From: Chloroflexota bacterium
GTDB taxonomy: Bacteria; Chloroflexota; Anaerolineae; Anaerolineales; Villigracilaceae
Assembly: GCA_021414245.1 (NCBI GenBank)
Contig: JAIOOU010000003.1
Coordinates: 248,001-312,000, forward strand
Direction of reading: 5' to 3'
Length of the DNA stretch: 64,000 nucleotides
The position numbers and the translations under genes are program-made. Numbering within the stretch: position 1 is the first letter of the stretch; every line of letters starts with the position of its first letter. Below, piece by piece: positions 24,367 to 31,216 of the stretch. The notes under the pieces were generated by a model. That model was given only the letters and a program-made list of their open reading frames with translations, was not told where the DNA came from and did not search any database.

Positions 24367-25230
24367 TTATTTTTCCAGATCGCTCATCAATTCCATTGGC
24401 ACCACGGCCGCACCGACAATGCCAGGACCGGTATGCACCCCCAATACGGGGGAGATGCGCCGGACTTCGAGTTTGGCGATATTTAATTTTTCCTTGAATT
24501 CGGCTGCCAGCAGGTCTGCCTTTTCGGCAAAGCGCCCGTGCAGTACGGTGATCCAGACCGGGGTGTCCTTATATTTTTCCTGCAAACTATCGGCGATCAT
24601 GTCGATGGATTTGCTCAAAGTCCGCCCGTTCCCAACGGTGCTGTACTTTCCGTCCGTATCGACGCGGATGACGGGTTTGAGATTCAACAAGGCGCCGGCC
24701 ATGGCCTTTACACGGCCGATCCGGCCGCCGCGTGCAAGATATTCCAGAGTGTCGAGGGTGTAGATGACTTCGGTCTTCTCGCGAATTTTTTCAAGCCTTT
24801 CCTGGATCTTACTCATGGCCCAACCAGCTTTGCTGGCCAGTGCGGCGGCCAGAACTTGAAAGCGTTCCCCGCCGGAGAGAGTCAAAGTGTCCCAGTGACT
24901 GACCTGTGCTTCCGCCTTGACCTGTTCCCCGCCGTCGCGGGCCGAGTTGATCGTGCCGCTTAACCCGGAGGAAATATGAATGGAAAAAATATTCTTTTCC
25001 ACCTGTGACAGCTTGCGGTACAACTCCGCAAAGATGCCGCTGGAAGGCTGTGCGGTGGTGGGAATCTGGGGGCGCATGGCCTCGAGACGATTATAGAAAT
25101 CATCCGCTGTAATTTCGGTGGCATTCACTTCGCCCTCCGGAAATTGAATGAACAACGGGGCGGCTGTTACGTCCAGCCGTTCCAGTTCTTCGGCGGACAT
25201 ATCCGCCGCGCAATCGGTTACGATCTTCAT
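24367..25230 (-). CDS. DegV family fatty-acid binding protein
   Basis: 287-residue EDD-fold protein. The DegV pattern is complete: KIVTDCAADMS at the start, PLFIQFPEGE, TTAQPSSGIFAELY (fatty-acid carboxylate binding Thr/Ser), IHISSGLSGTINSARDGG, VIYTLDTLEYLARGGRIGRVKAMAGALLNLKPVI and the final VLGVHTGPGIVGAA. DegV proteins bind a fatty acid and in some bacteria feed it to the FakA kinase; no fakA gene is next to it. It stands between a terminator and the SDR gene, and reads leftward with it. Confidence 0.92.
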   Translation of the reverse strand: MKIVTDCAADMSAEELERLDVTAAPLFIQFPEGEVNATEITADDFYNRLEAMRPQIPTTAQPSSGIFAELYRKLSQVEKNIFSIHISSGLSGTINSARDGGEQVKAEAQVSHWDTLTLSGGERFQVLAAALASKAGWAMSKIQERLEKIREKTEVIYTLDTLEYLARGGRIGRVKAMAGALLNLKPVIRVDTDGKYSTVGNGRTLSKSIDMIADSLQEKYKDTPVWITVLHGRFAEKADLLAAEFKEKLNIAKLEVRRISPVLGVHTGPGIVGAAVVPMELMSDLEK

Positions 25231-25283
25231 GTTTATCTCCTTTTGTAATTACTGTTTGAATGCCGGCAGATGCCGGCGTGAAT

Positions 25284-26258
25284 TTATCTTTTCCTGTCCA
25301 AAAACCACTTTACCGCATCCGAGATGCTTTCATATAATGCCCGCGGGTTATAGCCCAATTCTTTGGTGGCCTTTGCGTGGCTGATGTTTGAATTGCTTTG
25401 CAGCACTTCGAGTGAATAAGGGGTGAAGCGCGGTGTTTCATTAGCAAGCCGGTAATATGTCGGTGTGAACAAGGATGCGAATTTTGCAAAATCAAATGGG
25501 ACCTTCATTTGGAAAAAACCTCTCCCGGTGATTTCGCGCACGGTCTCGAGCAGGTAGCGCACCGAGATCTTCTGGCCGGAGAGAATGTAACTTTCGCCCT
25601 GTCTTCCCTTTTGTGCAGCCAGGATCAGACCATCGGCTACATCACGTACATCCACGAAATCGTAGGCGCCGTCCACGTAAAGTGTCGGCTTTGCCGCCGC
25701 CGCACCCTGGATGACTGCTCCCATCATCGAGCCGCGGTAATCAAAAGGGCCGATCACGCCGGTGGGGCATGTCACCACAGCTTCCAGTCCGGAATGAGCC
25801 GCATTCAAAACCTCGAGAGTTGCCTCCGCCTTGGAACGGTCATAAGCCCCGTAGGGATTGTTCATGTCATAGGGAACGCTTTCGTCAATCACACCCTTCT
25901 CCACGCGCCGGATCGCGTGAATGGAGGAGGTGTAAATCAATTTTCCGACCCCGCTTTCCTTTGCCGCCTGAAGAATATTCCGGGTGCCCTCGACATTGAC
26001 TTTTCTCACAGCGGGATTCGGACCTGGCATGATCGAGATCAACCCTGCCAGATGAAATACGCCCTTCACACCCCGCATGGATTCGAACAGGGAGCCGAGC
26101 TGCAGGATATCGCCCTCCACCGCTTCAAGATTTAATCCCGTTAATGATTCGCGGCTTTCGCCGGGCAGGATCAATGCCCGGACTTTTTCGCCGCGTTCCA
26201 AAAGTTTTCGCACCAGGACATTTCCCACATGTCCCGTTGCTCCGGTTACCAGCCACAT
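25284..26258 (-). CDS. NAD(P)-dependent epimerase/dehydratase (dihydroflavonol-4-reductase-like SDR)
   Basis: Extended short-chain dehydrogenase. The N-terminal cofactor motif TGATGHVGNVL is of the GxxGxxG type. The catalytic YxxxK is present as YDRSK, with upstream TSSIHAI, and FHLAG is conserved. It resembles the NAD-dependent epimerase group around HpnA and dihydroflavonol reductases. ATG 26258 is chosen; the tetR stop codon lies 10 nt upstream, so the SDR is likely co-transcribed with, and controlled by, the TetR protein. Substrate unknown. Confidence 0.85.
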   Translation of the reverse strand: MWLVTGATGHVGNVLVRKLLERGEKVRALILPGESRESLTGLNLEAVEGDILQLGSLFESMRGVKGVFHLAGLISIMPGPNPAVRKVNVEGTRNILQAAKESGVGKLIYTSSIHAIRRVEKGVIDESVPYDMNNPYGAYDRSKAEATLEVLNAAHSGLEAVVTCPTGVIGPFDYRGSMMGAVIQGAAAAKPTLYVDGAYDFVDVRDVADGLILAAQKGRQGESYILSGQKISVRYLLETVREITGRGFFQMKVPFDFAKFASLFTPTYYRLANETPRFTPYSLEVLQSNSNISHAKATKELGYNPRALYESISDAVKWFLDRKR

Positions 26259-26269
26259 ATTAAGACGCC

Positions 26270-26854
26270 TCACTTTTTTAATAGATTATCAATCAGCATG
26301 GCGGTGCTTTCGCGTGCCACCTTTTCCCATTTCGCGCCTTTCGGGTCCATCAAACTTTGCAGCAGCAGCCCCATTGCCGTGGAGACGATCATGCGCGAGG
26401 TTAATTCGGGGTCCACTTCAACGAAGGAACCTTCGTCCACACCCTTTTTGATGAGCGCGGTGAAATGTTTATGATAGCGGTGGTATGGTTTTATGCTGGC
26501 CTGCCAGATCTTTTCATCGCGGCTGGCCTGCAGCCAGAATTCGAGGAACATGGGCAGGCCTTCGCCTGCCGTTTCAAAGATGTAGGGAAAGGCTTCGGTG
26601 ATTCGCATAAATGTTTCCGGGGCGGTCAACTCCTTCGATGCTTCAATGGCATTGTCGATGGTTTGCAGCCAGCCGTCGAGCAGCGCAAGAAATAAATCCT
26701 GCTTGGTCTTGAAGTGGTGATAAAACGCACCCTTGCTGATGCCCGCGTCCCTGCACAAATCGTCCACACTGGCGGCGTTGTAACCGTGGGTCGAAAATAA
26801 TTTGATCGCCGATGAAAGTATCTTTGAACGGGTTTCTTCGCTGCGTTGCTGCAT
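26270..26854 (-). CDS. TetR/AcrR family transcriptional repressor
   Basis: N-terminal TetR helix-turn-helix: TRSKILSSAIKLFSTHGYNAASVDDLCRDAGISKGAFYHHFKTKQDLFLALL (about residues 8-58), followed by a ligand-binding all-helical domain with a TetR_C-type stretch EFWLQASRDEKIW. It is the first gene of a leftward unit with an SDR gene. A clear 18-base palindrome sits 16 nt upstream of the start, consistent with autorepression and control of the SDR. Ligand unknown; related operators are often found for regulators of lipid or acyl-CoA metabolism. Confidence 0.92.
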   Translation of the reverse strand: MQQRSEETRSKILSSAIKLFSTHGYNAASVDDLCRDAGISKGAFYHHFKTKQDLFLALLDGWLQTIDNAIEASKELTAPETFMRITEAFPYIFETAGEGLPMFLEFWLQASRDEKIWQASIKPYHRYHKHFTALIKKGVDEGSFVEVDPELTSRMIVSTAMGLLLQSLMDPKGAKWEKVARESTAMLIDNLLKK

Positions 26855-26870
26855 TCTGCCTCTTGAATAA

Positions 26871-26888
26871 AAACCGACTGGTCGGTTT
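26871..26888. promoter_or_regulatory. Palindromic operator of the TetR repressor
   Basis: AAACCGACTGGTCGGTTT: 8-bp arms around TG, 16 bases upstream of the tetR start codon. The ACCGACTGGTCGGT core is a familiar TetR-family operator form. Confidence 0.85.
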
Positions 26889-26948
26889 GTTTTTACCCTC
26901 TAAAGATTGCACTGTCAAGAGGATGGATGTCACTGGATGTTTAAATCG

Positions 26949-26977
26949 AAAGCGGGACGGCAAAGCCGTCCCGCTTT
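26949..26977 (-). terminator. Terminator-like hairpin after arsM
   Basis: Perfect 13-bp arms AAAGCGGGACGGC and complement with loop AAA, 18 bases beyond the arsM stop codon. Short T-run only. Confidence 0.7.
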
Positions 26978-26994
26978 GTGGATCGGCGGACTGA

Positions 26995-27801
26995 TCAGCC
27001 CGGTTTGTAGGCTGTGATCTTGGCGCTATATACAGCCTTGTAAACGTCCTCGCGGGAGAATGAACTCAGATCAATTTCATCGTCCAGACCGGCAAGGGCT
27101 GTGTCCACGGTTTCCTTGTCAAAGAAAACCGGTTTGATCGAAATATTTTCAAAGCCGGTGGATTTCATCATGGCGACGTACTCTTTTGCGTCCACTGCCC
27201 CGGCCACGCAACCCGCCCATGCGCTCAAGCTTTTTCGGACTGTTTCAGGAAGTTCCCCGTCCGTGACAATATCGGAGACTGCGAGCTTGCCGCCTGGGGC
27301 GAGCACGCGGAAGGCTTCGTTGAATACCTTTTCCTTGTCGGGGGAGAGGTTGATGACACAGTTTGAGATAATAACATCCACCGTGTTGCCGTCGACAGGC
27401 AGGCTTTCAAGATAACCGTGCCTGAATTCCACATTGTTCAAATTTACCTTTTTCGCATTGGCCCGGGCCCGTTCGATCATTTCGGGAGTCATGTCCACAC
27501 CGATGACATGTCCGGTTTCGCCGACTTTTTGTGCGGCGAGAATACAGTCCAGTCCGGCACCTGAACCGAGGTCAAGCACGGTTTGACCCGGCTTTAGCGA
27601 AGCCAGTGTAATTGGGTCGCCGCAGCCATAACTGGTGCCGGCCACATCGGAAGGAACAGTGGTGAGCAGATCGACAGGGTAGAGACTGCTTTCGGGCGAG
27701 CAGCAGGCATCCGATCCGCAGCAGGAAGCGCTGTTCTTGATCCGTTCTGCATAATGATCGCGAACAGCCTCATGGATGGGAGTGGGGGATTGAGTGGTCA
27801 T
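26995..27801 (-). CDS. arsM: Arsenite S-adenosylmethionine methyltransferase
   Basis: Methylates As(III) to methylarsenicals. SAM-binding motif LDLGSGAGLDCILAA, then GVDMTPEMIERARANA. The arsenic-binding cysteines typical of ArsM are present: C60 in SYGCGDP, a Cys in ISNCVINLSPDK, and a Cys in AWAGCVAG. Extra CC pairs lie near the N-terminus (C27-C28, C33-C34 in ASCCGSDACCSPE), also frequent in ArsM. It has its own ArsR-type dyad 16 nt upstream. Adjacent arsR and Cys-rich peptide genes make the arsenic context firm. Confidence 0.95.
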   Translation of the reverse strand: MTTQSPTPIHEAVRDHYAERIKNSASCCGSDACCSPESSLYPVDLLTTVPSDVAGTSYGCGDPITLASLKPGQTVLDLGSGAGLDCILAAQKVGETGHVIGVDMTPEMIERARANAKKVNLNNVEFRHGYLESLPVDGNTVDVIISNCVINLSPDKEKVFNEAFRVLAPGGKLAVSDIVTDGELPETVRKSLSAWAGCVAGAVDAKEYVAMMKSTGFENISIKPVFFDKETVDTALAGLDDEIDLSSFSREDVYKAVYSAKITAYKPG

Positions 27802-27816
27802 TTGAGACTCCTTGAA

Positions 27817-27832
27817 ATAGATGATTGTCTAT
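27817..27832. promoter_or_regulatory. ArsR-type operator before arsM
   Basis: ATAGATGATTGTCTAT, 5-bp arms ATAGA/TCTAT around 6 bases. It differs at one base from the copy at 28001-28016 and overlaps a plausible -10 (TAGACA on the minus strand). Confidence 0.75.
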
Positions 27833-27841
27833 GTGTTTGAG

Positions 27842-27891
27842 TAAAAAAATTTCAAAAGATTCCTCTCTGCCCGCAGATTGGCGAACAGAGA
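27842..27891 (-). terminator. Terminator after the Cys-rich peptide gene
   Basis: Arms TCTCTGCCCGC (27865-27875) and GCGAACAGAGA (27881-27891), with two G-T pairs. On the minus strand it is followed by TCTTTTGAAATTTTTTT. Confidence 0.6.
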
Positions 27892-27902
27892 TACGTACAA
27901 GC

Positions 27903-27983
27903 CTAGCAGCAACCGGGACCGCAGTTGCCGCCGCAGCATTCATCTTCGCAACATTCATTGCTGACGACTGGTAATTCGTTCAT
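27903..27983 (-). CDS. 26-residue cysteine-rich peptide of the arsenic locus
   Basis: A very small gene with a convincing ribosome binding site (AAAGGAG, 7 nt before the ATG). The product has seven cysteines in 26 residues: CC pairs at 11-12, 16-17 and 25-26 plus C21, spaced by acidic and glycine residues (ECCEDECC, GGNCGPGCC). It is located between arsR and arsM and preceded by a copy of the same operator. By composition it could bind As(III) or another soft metal like a metallothionein; this is inference. The ArsM N-terminus carries similar CC pairs. No family name known to me. Confidence 0.75.
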   Translation of the reverse strand: MNELPVVSNECCEDECCGGNCGPGCC

Positions 27984-28000
27984 GGAGGTGCTCCTTTCAT

Positions 28001-28016
28001 ATAGATGTTTGTCTAT
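28001..28016. promoter_or_regulatory. ArsR-type operator before the Cys-rich peptide gene
   Basis: ATAGATGTTTGTCTAT, one mismatch from the arsM operator, 17 bases upstream of the peptide start codon. Confidence 0.75.
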
Positions 28017-28026
28017 GAAATTTGCC

Positions 28027-28065
28027 AAAAAAACGGGAGACTGCCCCGGCCGGAGACAGATCCCG
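28027..28065 (-). terminator. Terminator after arsR
   Basis: Imperfect hairpin 28034-28065 (CGGGA/TCCCG ends, CTG/CAG and CCGG/CCGG inner pairs) starting 1 base beyond the arsR stop codon, followed on the minus strand by seven T. Confidence 0.75.
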
Positions 28066-28066
28066 A

Positions 28067-28378
28067 TCAGGCCTTGATGGTTTTCAAGAGATTTTCGGTT
28101 GCCACGGATTCCGGCGCGAATTTGACCATGAGCTGGCCGCAACAGTAGGCAACCCGTTCCTGGTTGAGAGTGTAGAAAGTCTGCTTGCCTTCCTCGCGCA
28201 CTGTGACCAGGTCCGCCTCGCGCAGAATCGCAAGATGATGGGAGACAGTCGGTTGGGATACATCCAGCTTCTCCACGATCTCATTGACCGAAAGCGAGCA
28301 GCAACAACAGAGATTCATGATCTTCTGGCGTGTCTCATCGGAAATGGCTTTGGCAAAAAGGACGGGGTTAAATTTCAT
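28067..28378 (-). CDS. arsR: ArsR/SmtB family metalloregulator
   Basis: Winged-helix repressor that leaves DNA when it binds As(III). The HTH is EIVEKLDVSQPTVSHHLAILREADLV (about 33-60), followed by the wing VREEGKQTFYTLN. Four consecutive cysteines, C24-C27 (NLCCCCSLS), sit at the start of the alpha3 region where ArsR sensors carry ELCVCDL-type ligands, and another CC occurs near AYCCGQL. This is an unusually Cys-rich sensor. It has a near-consensus promoter with an operator-like sequence between -35 and -10. First unit of the arsenic locus. Confidence 0.93.
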   Translation of the reverse strand: MKFNPVLFAKAISDETRQKIMNLCCCCSLSVNEIVEKLDVSQPTVSHHLAILREADLVTVREEGKQTFYTLNQERVAYCCGQLMVKFAPESVATENLLKTIKA

Positions 28379-28399
28379 ATCGACGGCTTTCTATGTGAC

Positions 28400-28427
28400 A
28401 TTATATCGAAATTTATCTATTTGTCAA
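28400..28427 (-). promoter_or_regulatory. Promoter and operator of arsR
   Basis: Minus strand TTGACA (28422-28427), 16-base spacer, TATAAT (28400-28405). ATAGATAAATTTCGAT lies between and into the -10 (28405-28420) and matches the left half of the two downstream operators. The expected ArsR autorepression site. Confidence 0.75.
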
Positions 28428-28461
28428 GAGGGGCAGGTGTTTTCATTGACGTGAGTTTGAA

Positions 28462-30246
28462 TCATTGATTGGGGATGGTGACCGTCTCGTCAACGGTGAC
28501 CTGGCTGGTCCCGTCTGCATTAAATACCATGACCTGATGTTTTGCCTGGGTTTCATTGATGGCTTCCCAGGTCTCCCGGCGGGTTAATCTAGGGGTATTG
28601 TTGGTGATGGTATATGTATCGACTCCCCATTTGACCGCATTGTCACGCCATTTGGAACGGATCTCGAGGTTCCCCGTAAATTCGGGGGAGGTGATGTTTT
28701 CATAGGCTTTGTTGTAGACGAACTTCAGCGAGGCCGGATCAAAGAGATAATAAACATAAGGGATATTGGGGCCGGCGGGAATATTCCGGACAATGCGGAA
28801 ATCATCGTAACCGTCGTAGTTCATGTCACCGACGATCAGGCTGTTCGGATCATTCAAGGGTGTGGAGGTATCCACAGGCACCGATGGAATATCCTGCACC
28901 AGGCCGCCCTGTCCGACATCTTCAGGCCGCTGTTTGATGCCGATGCTGGCGATCTTCGTGTTTCCGGCGGCATCCTTCTGTCCACAAATATTGAAATGAG
29001 TCGGATTGGCATTTGTATTGGAAAATTTGATGCTGCGGGTCAGGTCCACGCAGTTGCCTGATCCAGTCGTTGCAGCCGGCAGACTGCCTGCAGAATTCAA
29101 TGGCACCACCAGAACTTTCCCAACAGACAGGCTGTTCGCGTTGACCATCTGCAGAACGGTTGGGTCTGCGTTGTATTTGAGGGCGATAGAAGCCCAGGTA
29201 TCACCCGATTGGACGGTATGAGTGCCAATGCAAGGCGGGCCATAGATATTCCCTGCGCTGCCGATATTGGGAATGCTGATGGTGGTGTTGGGGGCGATCT
29301 GGCCGGGATTGGCCAGCTGCGGATTTGCGGCGCGCAGGCTGGCATACGTCACACCGTAACAACGCGCGATCTGGATCAGCCACTCACCGGGAGCCACTTG
29401 ATGTTTGATGGTTGAACCGGCTGTCAGATTGGCGGCCGATGGATTGGATTGGGCAGCGGTTCCTTTCGTGACCGTGGCACTGGCCGGCTGCGAAGGAGAT
29501 GCGCCTCCACCCGAAGCAGTGGCGCTGGTCTCAACCGAACCGGAGTCCATGTTCGCCTGAGTGATCGTATAGGAAGCCGAGCAGCTCACCGTCGCGTTCG
29601 AAGCGAGGCTGAGGGTGGCCTCACCGCAATTGACCGGGGCACTTAACCCGGCGTCTGTCACTGTAAATTGGGCGGGTCCCAACGTGGAGGTTCCTTCATT
29701 GGTAATGACATAGGTGTAGGTAATGACCTGGCCGGCATGGTCGTAAATGATCGGACTGGCGGCTTTGGCAAGTTTAAGGGTGGCGGGTTTGACGATTGGA
29801 ACCGTGGTGGTGGCCTGATTGGAACTGATCCCATTCACGGTGGCTGTGACGATGTTCGTCACGGAACCGCGATCCAGATCGGCTTGCGTGATCGTATAAC
29901 TGGATGTGCAAACGAGTGTTTCGTTCACGTCCAGGGCTGTGTCAAAATTCCCCACAGTGCTGATCTCGGGACAGGTTCCGCCTGTCACACTGACAGGCCC
30001 GGGTGTGGACGTGGAACCGGTGTTGTGGATGTTGTACTTGTATTGGACGACCTGCCCGACCGTGTTGAATGGAATGGTGGTGTCCACTTGGACAGTCAAT
30101 TCGATGACCACCAGTTGGGAGAGGGAGGCCGTGGGTTGTGCGATCAATAAAGGCGCGGGGGTGGGATCGGCATTCCCAAAGGAACAGGATGCCAGCAACA
30201 GGGCAGCCATTGTTGCCAGGGCGAGCGGACGGTGTAGTTTTATCAT
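28462..30246 (-). CDS. Lipoprotein with DUF11-type repeats and two LysM domains
   Basis: Signal peptide with lipobox LLASC (Cys about residue 21). Two repeated beta-sandwich domains of the DUF11/CARDB-like kind follow (about 45-150 and 155-262; each has QVVQYKYNIHNTGS or QVITYTYVITNEGT and ends in SYTITQADLDRGSV or SYTITQANMDSGSV). Then come two LysM peptidoglycan-binding domains (about 288-335, YxxxxGEWLIQIARCYGV type; about 345-392, HTVQSGDTWASIALKYNADP). The last 200 residues are of unknown fold. Probably a cell-wall associated surface lipoprotein. Confidence 0.87.
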   Translation of the reverse strand: MIKLHRPLALATMAALLLASCSFGNADPTPAPLLIAQPTASLSQLVVIELTVQVDTTIPFNTVGQVVQYKYNIHNTGSTSTPGPVSVTGGTCPEISTVGNFDTALDVNETLVCTSSYTITQADLDRGSVTNIVTATVNGISSNQATTTVPIVKPATLKLAKAASPIIYDHAGQVITYTYVITNEGTSTLGPAQFTVTDAGLSAPVNCGEATLSLASNATVSCSASYTITQANMDSGSVETSATASGGGASPSQPASATVTKGTAAQSNPSAANLTAGSTIKHQVAPGEWLIQIARCYGVTYASLRAANPQLANPGQIAPNTTISIPNIGSAGNIYGPPCIGTHTVQSGDTWASIALKYNADPTVLQMVNANSLSVGKVLVVPLNSAGSLPAATTGSGNCVDLTRSIKFSNTNANPTHFNICGQKDAAGNTKIASIGIKQRPEDVGQGGLVQDIPSVPVDTSTPLNDPNSLIVGDMNYDGYDDFRIVRNIPAGPNIPYVYYLFDPASLKFVYNKAYENITSPEFTGNLEIRSKWRDNAVKWGVDTYTITNNTPRLTRRETWEAINETQAKHQVMVFNADGTSQVTVDETVTIPNQ

Positions 30247-30383
30247 TTCGTACCTCTCTCGTTCGGCTCAGCTTGAAGGGGAAAATGAAATTGTTCAGGT
30301 CTGAATAGTATAGCATTAAGGGCGTTCGACATTAAATCGAACGCGTTTATTCCGCTTTGAAACCAGACATACCTGTCCTCGTA

Positions 30384-30983
30384 CTATCTGGCCAAAAGAA
30401 TTCTTCCCAGCCAAATCGCCCAAATGGGATACAGAACATAGGTTCCCAGAAATCCCAAATATCCAGTGCCCAGATACCATGGCAGGGAGTCCATGGTGTC
30501 AACACGAGCCAGTATCCCCGGAATGCCAAGCATTCCCATTATCATGAATCCGCCTGCAACCAACCCGAAAAAGACCAGGTTATGTGGCAGAGAGTCTGTA
30601 TGCAGCAGGGAGTAACAAAATGCCGCCAGCCACAGGCCGATGAGGGCGTTTCCAATTCCCGTGTACCACCCGGCCAGAACAAAGCCTGTAAATTCAAAAA
30701 TGATCAGGACCGATCCGATCATGGCAAAGATCGCGCCGGCGACTGTAAGTGCCAGCGCGATTTGACTCATCCAGGGCGATTTGGCATGATAACCGGCATA
30801 CAGCATCCAGGCCAGTGCCACGCTCAGGATTCCAACCAGGCCGTTGAGAACATCATTGACCGTGCCAAAGCGCCCATTTACGGTGTACATCAGGATGAGG
30901 AATACCACGGCCAGGATGATTGTGGCTCCCGTTACGATTGCGATCCAGCCTGCCGTGCTTGTTGAGAAATTATTTGTTGTCAT
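30384..30983 (-). CDS. Polytopic membrane protein of unknown function
   Basis: 199 residues with about six hydrophobic helices (starting near residues 12, 45, 75, 105, 135 and 175) and short polar loops. No conserved charged or metal-binding motif stands out. It resembles small uncharacterised membrane proteins of Anaerolineae in composition only. Monocistronic appearance: 137 nt from the LysM lipoprotein and 233 nt from glmS. Confidence 0.65.
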   Translation of the reverse strand: MTTNNFSTSTAGWIAIVTGATIILAVVFLILMYTVNGRFGTVNDVLNGLVGILSVALAWMLYAGYHAKSPWMSQIALALTVAGAIFAMIGSVLIIFEFTGFVLAGWYTGIGNALIGLWLAAFCYSLLHTDSLPHNLVFFGLVAGGFMIMGMLGIPGILARVDTMDSLPWYLGTGYLGFLGTYVLYPIWAIWLGRILLAR

Positions 30984-31172
30984 GTAACTCCTAAAGTTTG
31001 CGAATGCATGAGGTTTGTACTTGCATGGATTGTAGCATCGTCTGTGCGGCTTAAAAACCCTCCCTGGGCGCGTGATAGCCTTTCAGGCTGACATGCGTGT
31101 GTTTCTTATAAGCTATTGATCAGGTCTTATGCTTTTATACTGTTGTTTCCTGGATAAAATCCTCGGAAAATA

Positions 31173-31211
31173 AAAAGGTTTTGGAAGTCTATGAGACTTC
31201 CAAAACCTTTT
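31173..31211 (-). terminator. Terminator after glmS
   Basis: 18-bp perfect stem (31173-31190 with 31194-31211), loop ATG, starting 6 bases past the glmS stop codon, with TTTTTATTTT on the minus strand. Confidence 0.92.
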
Positions 31212-31216
31212 GGCTT

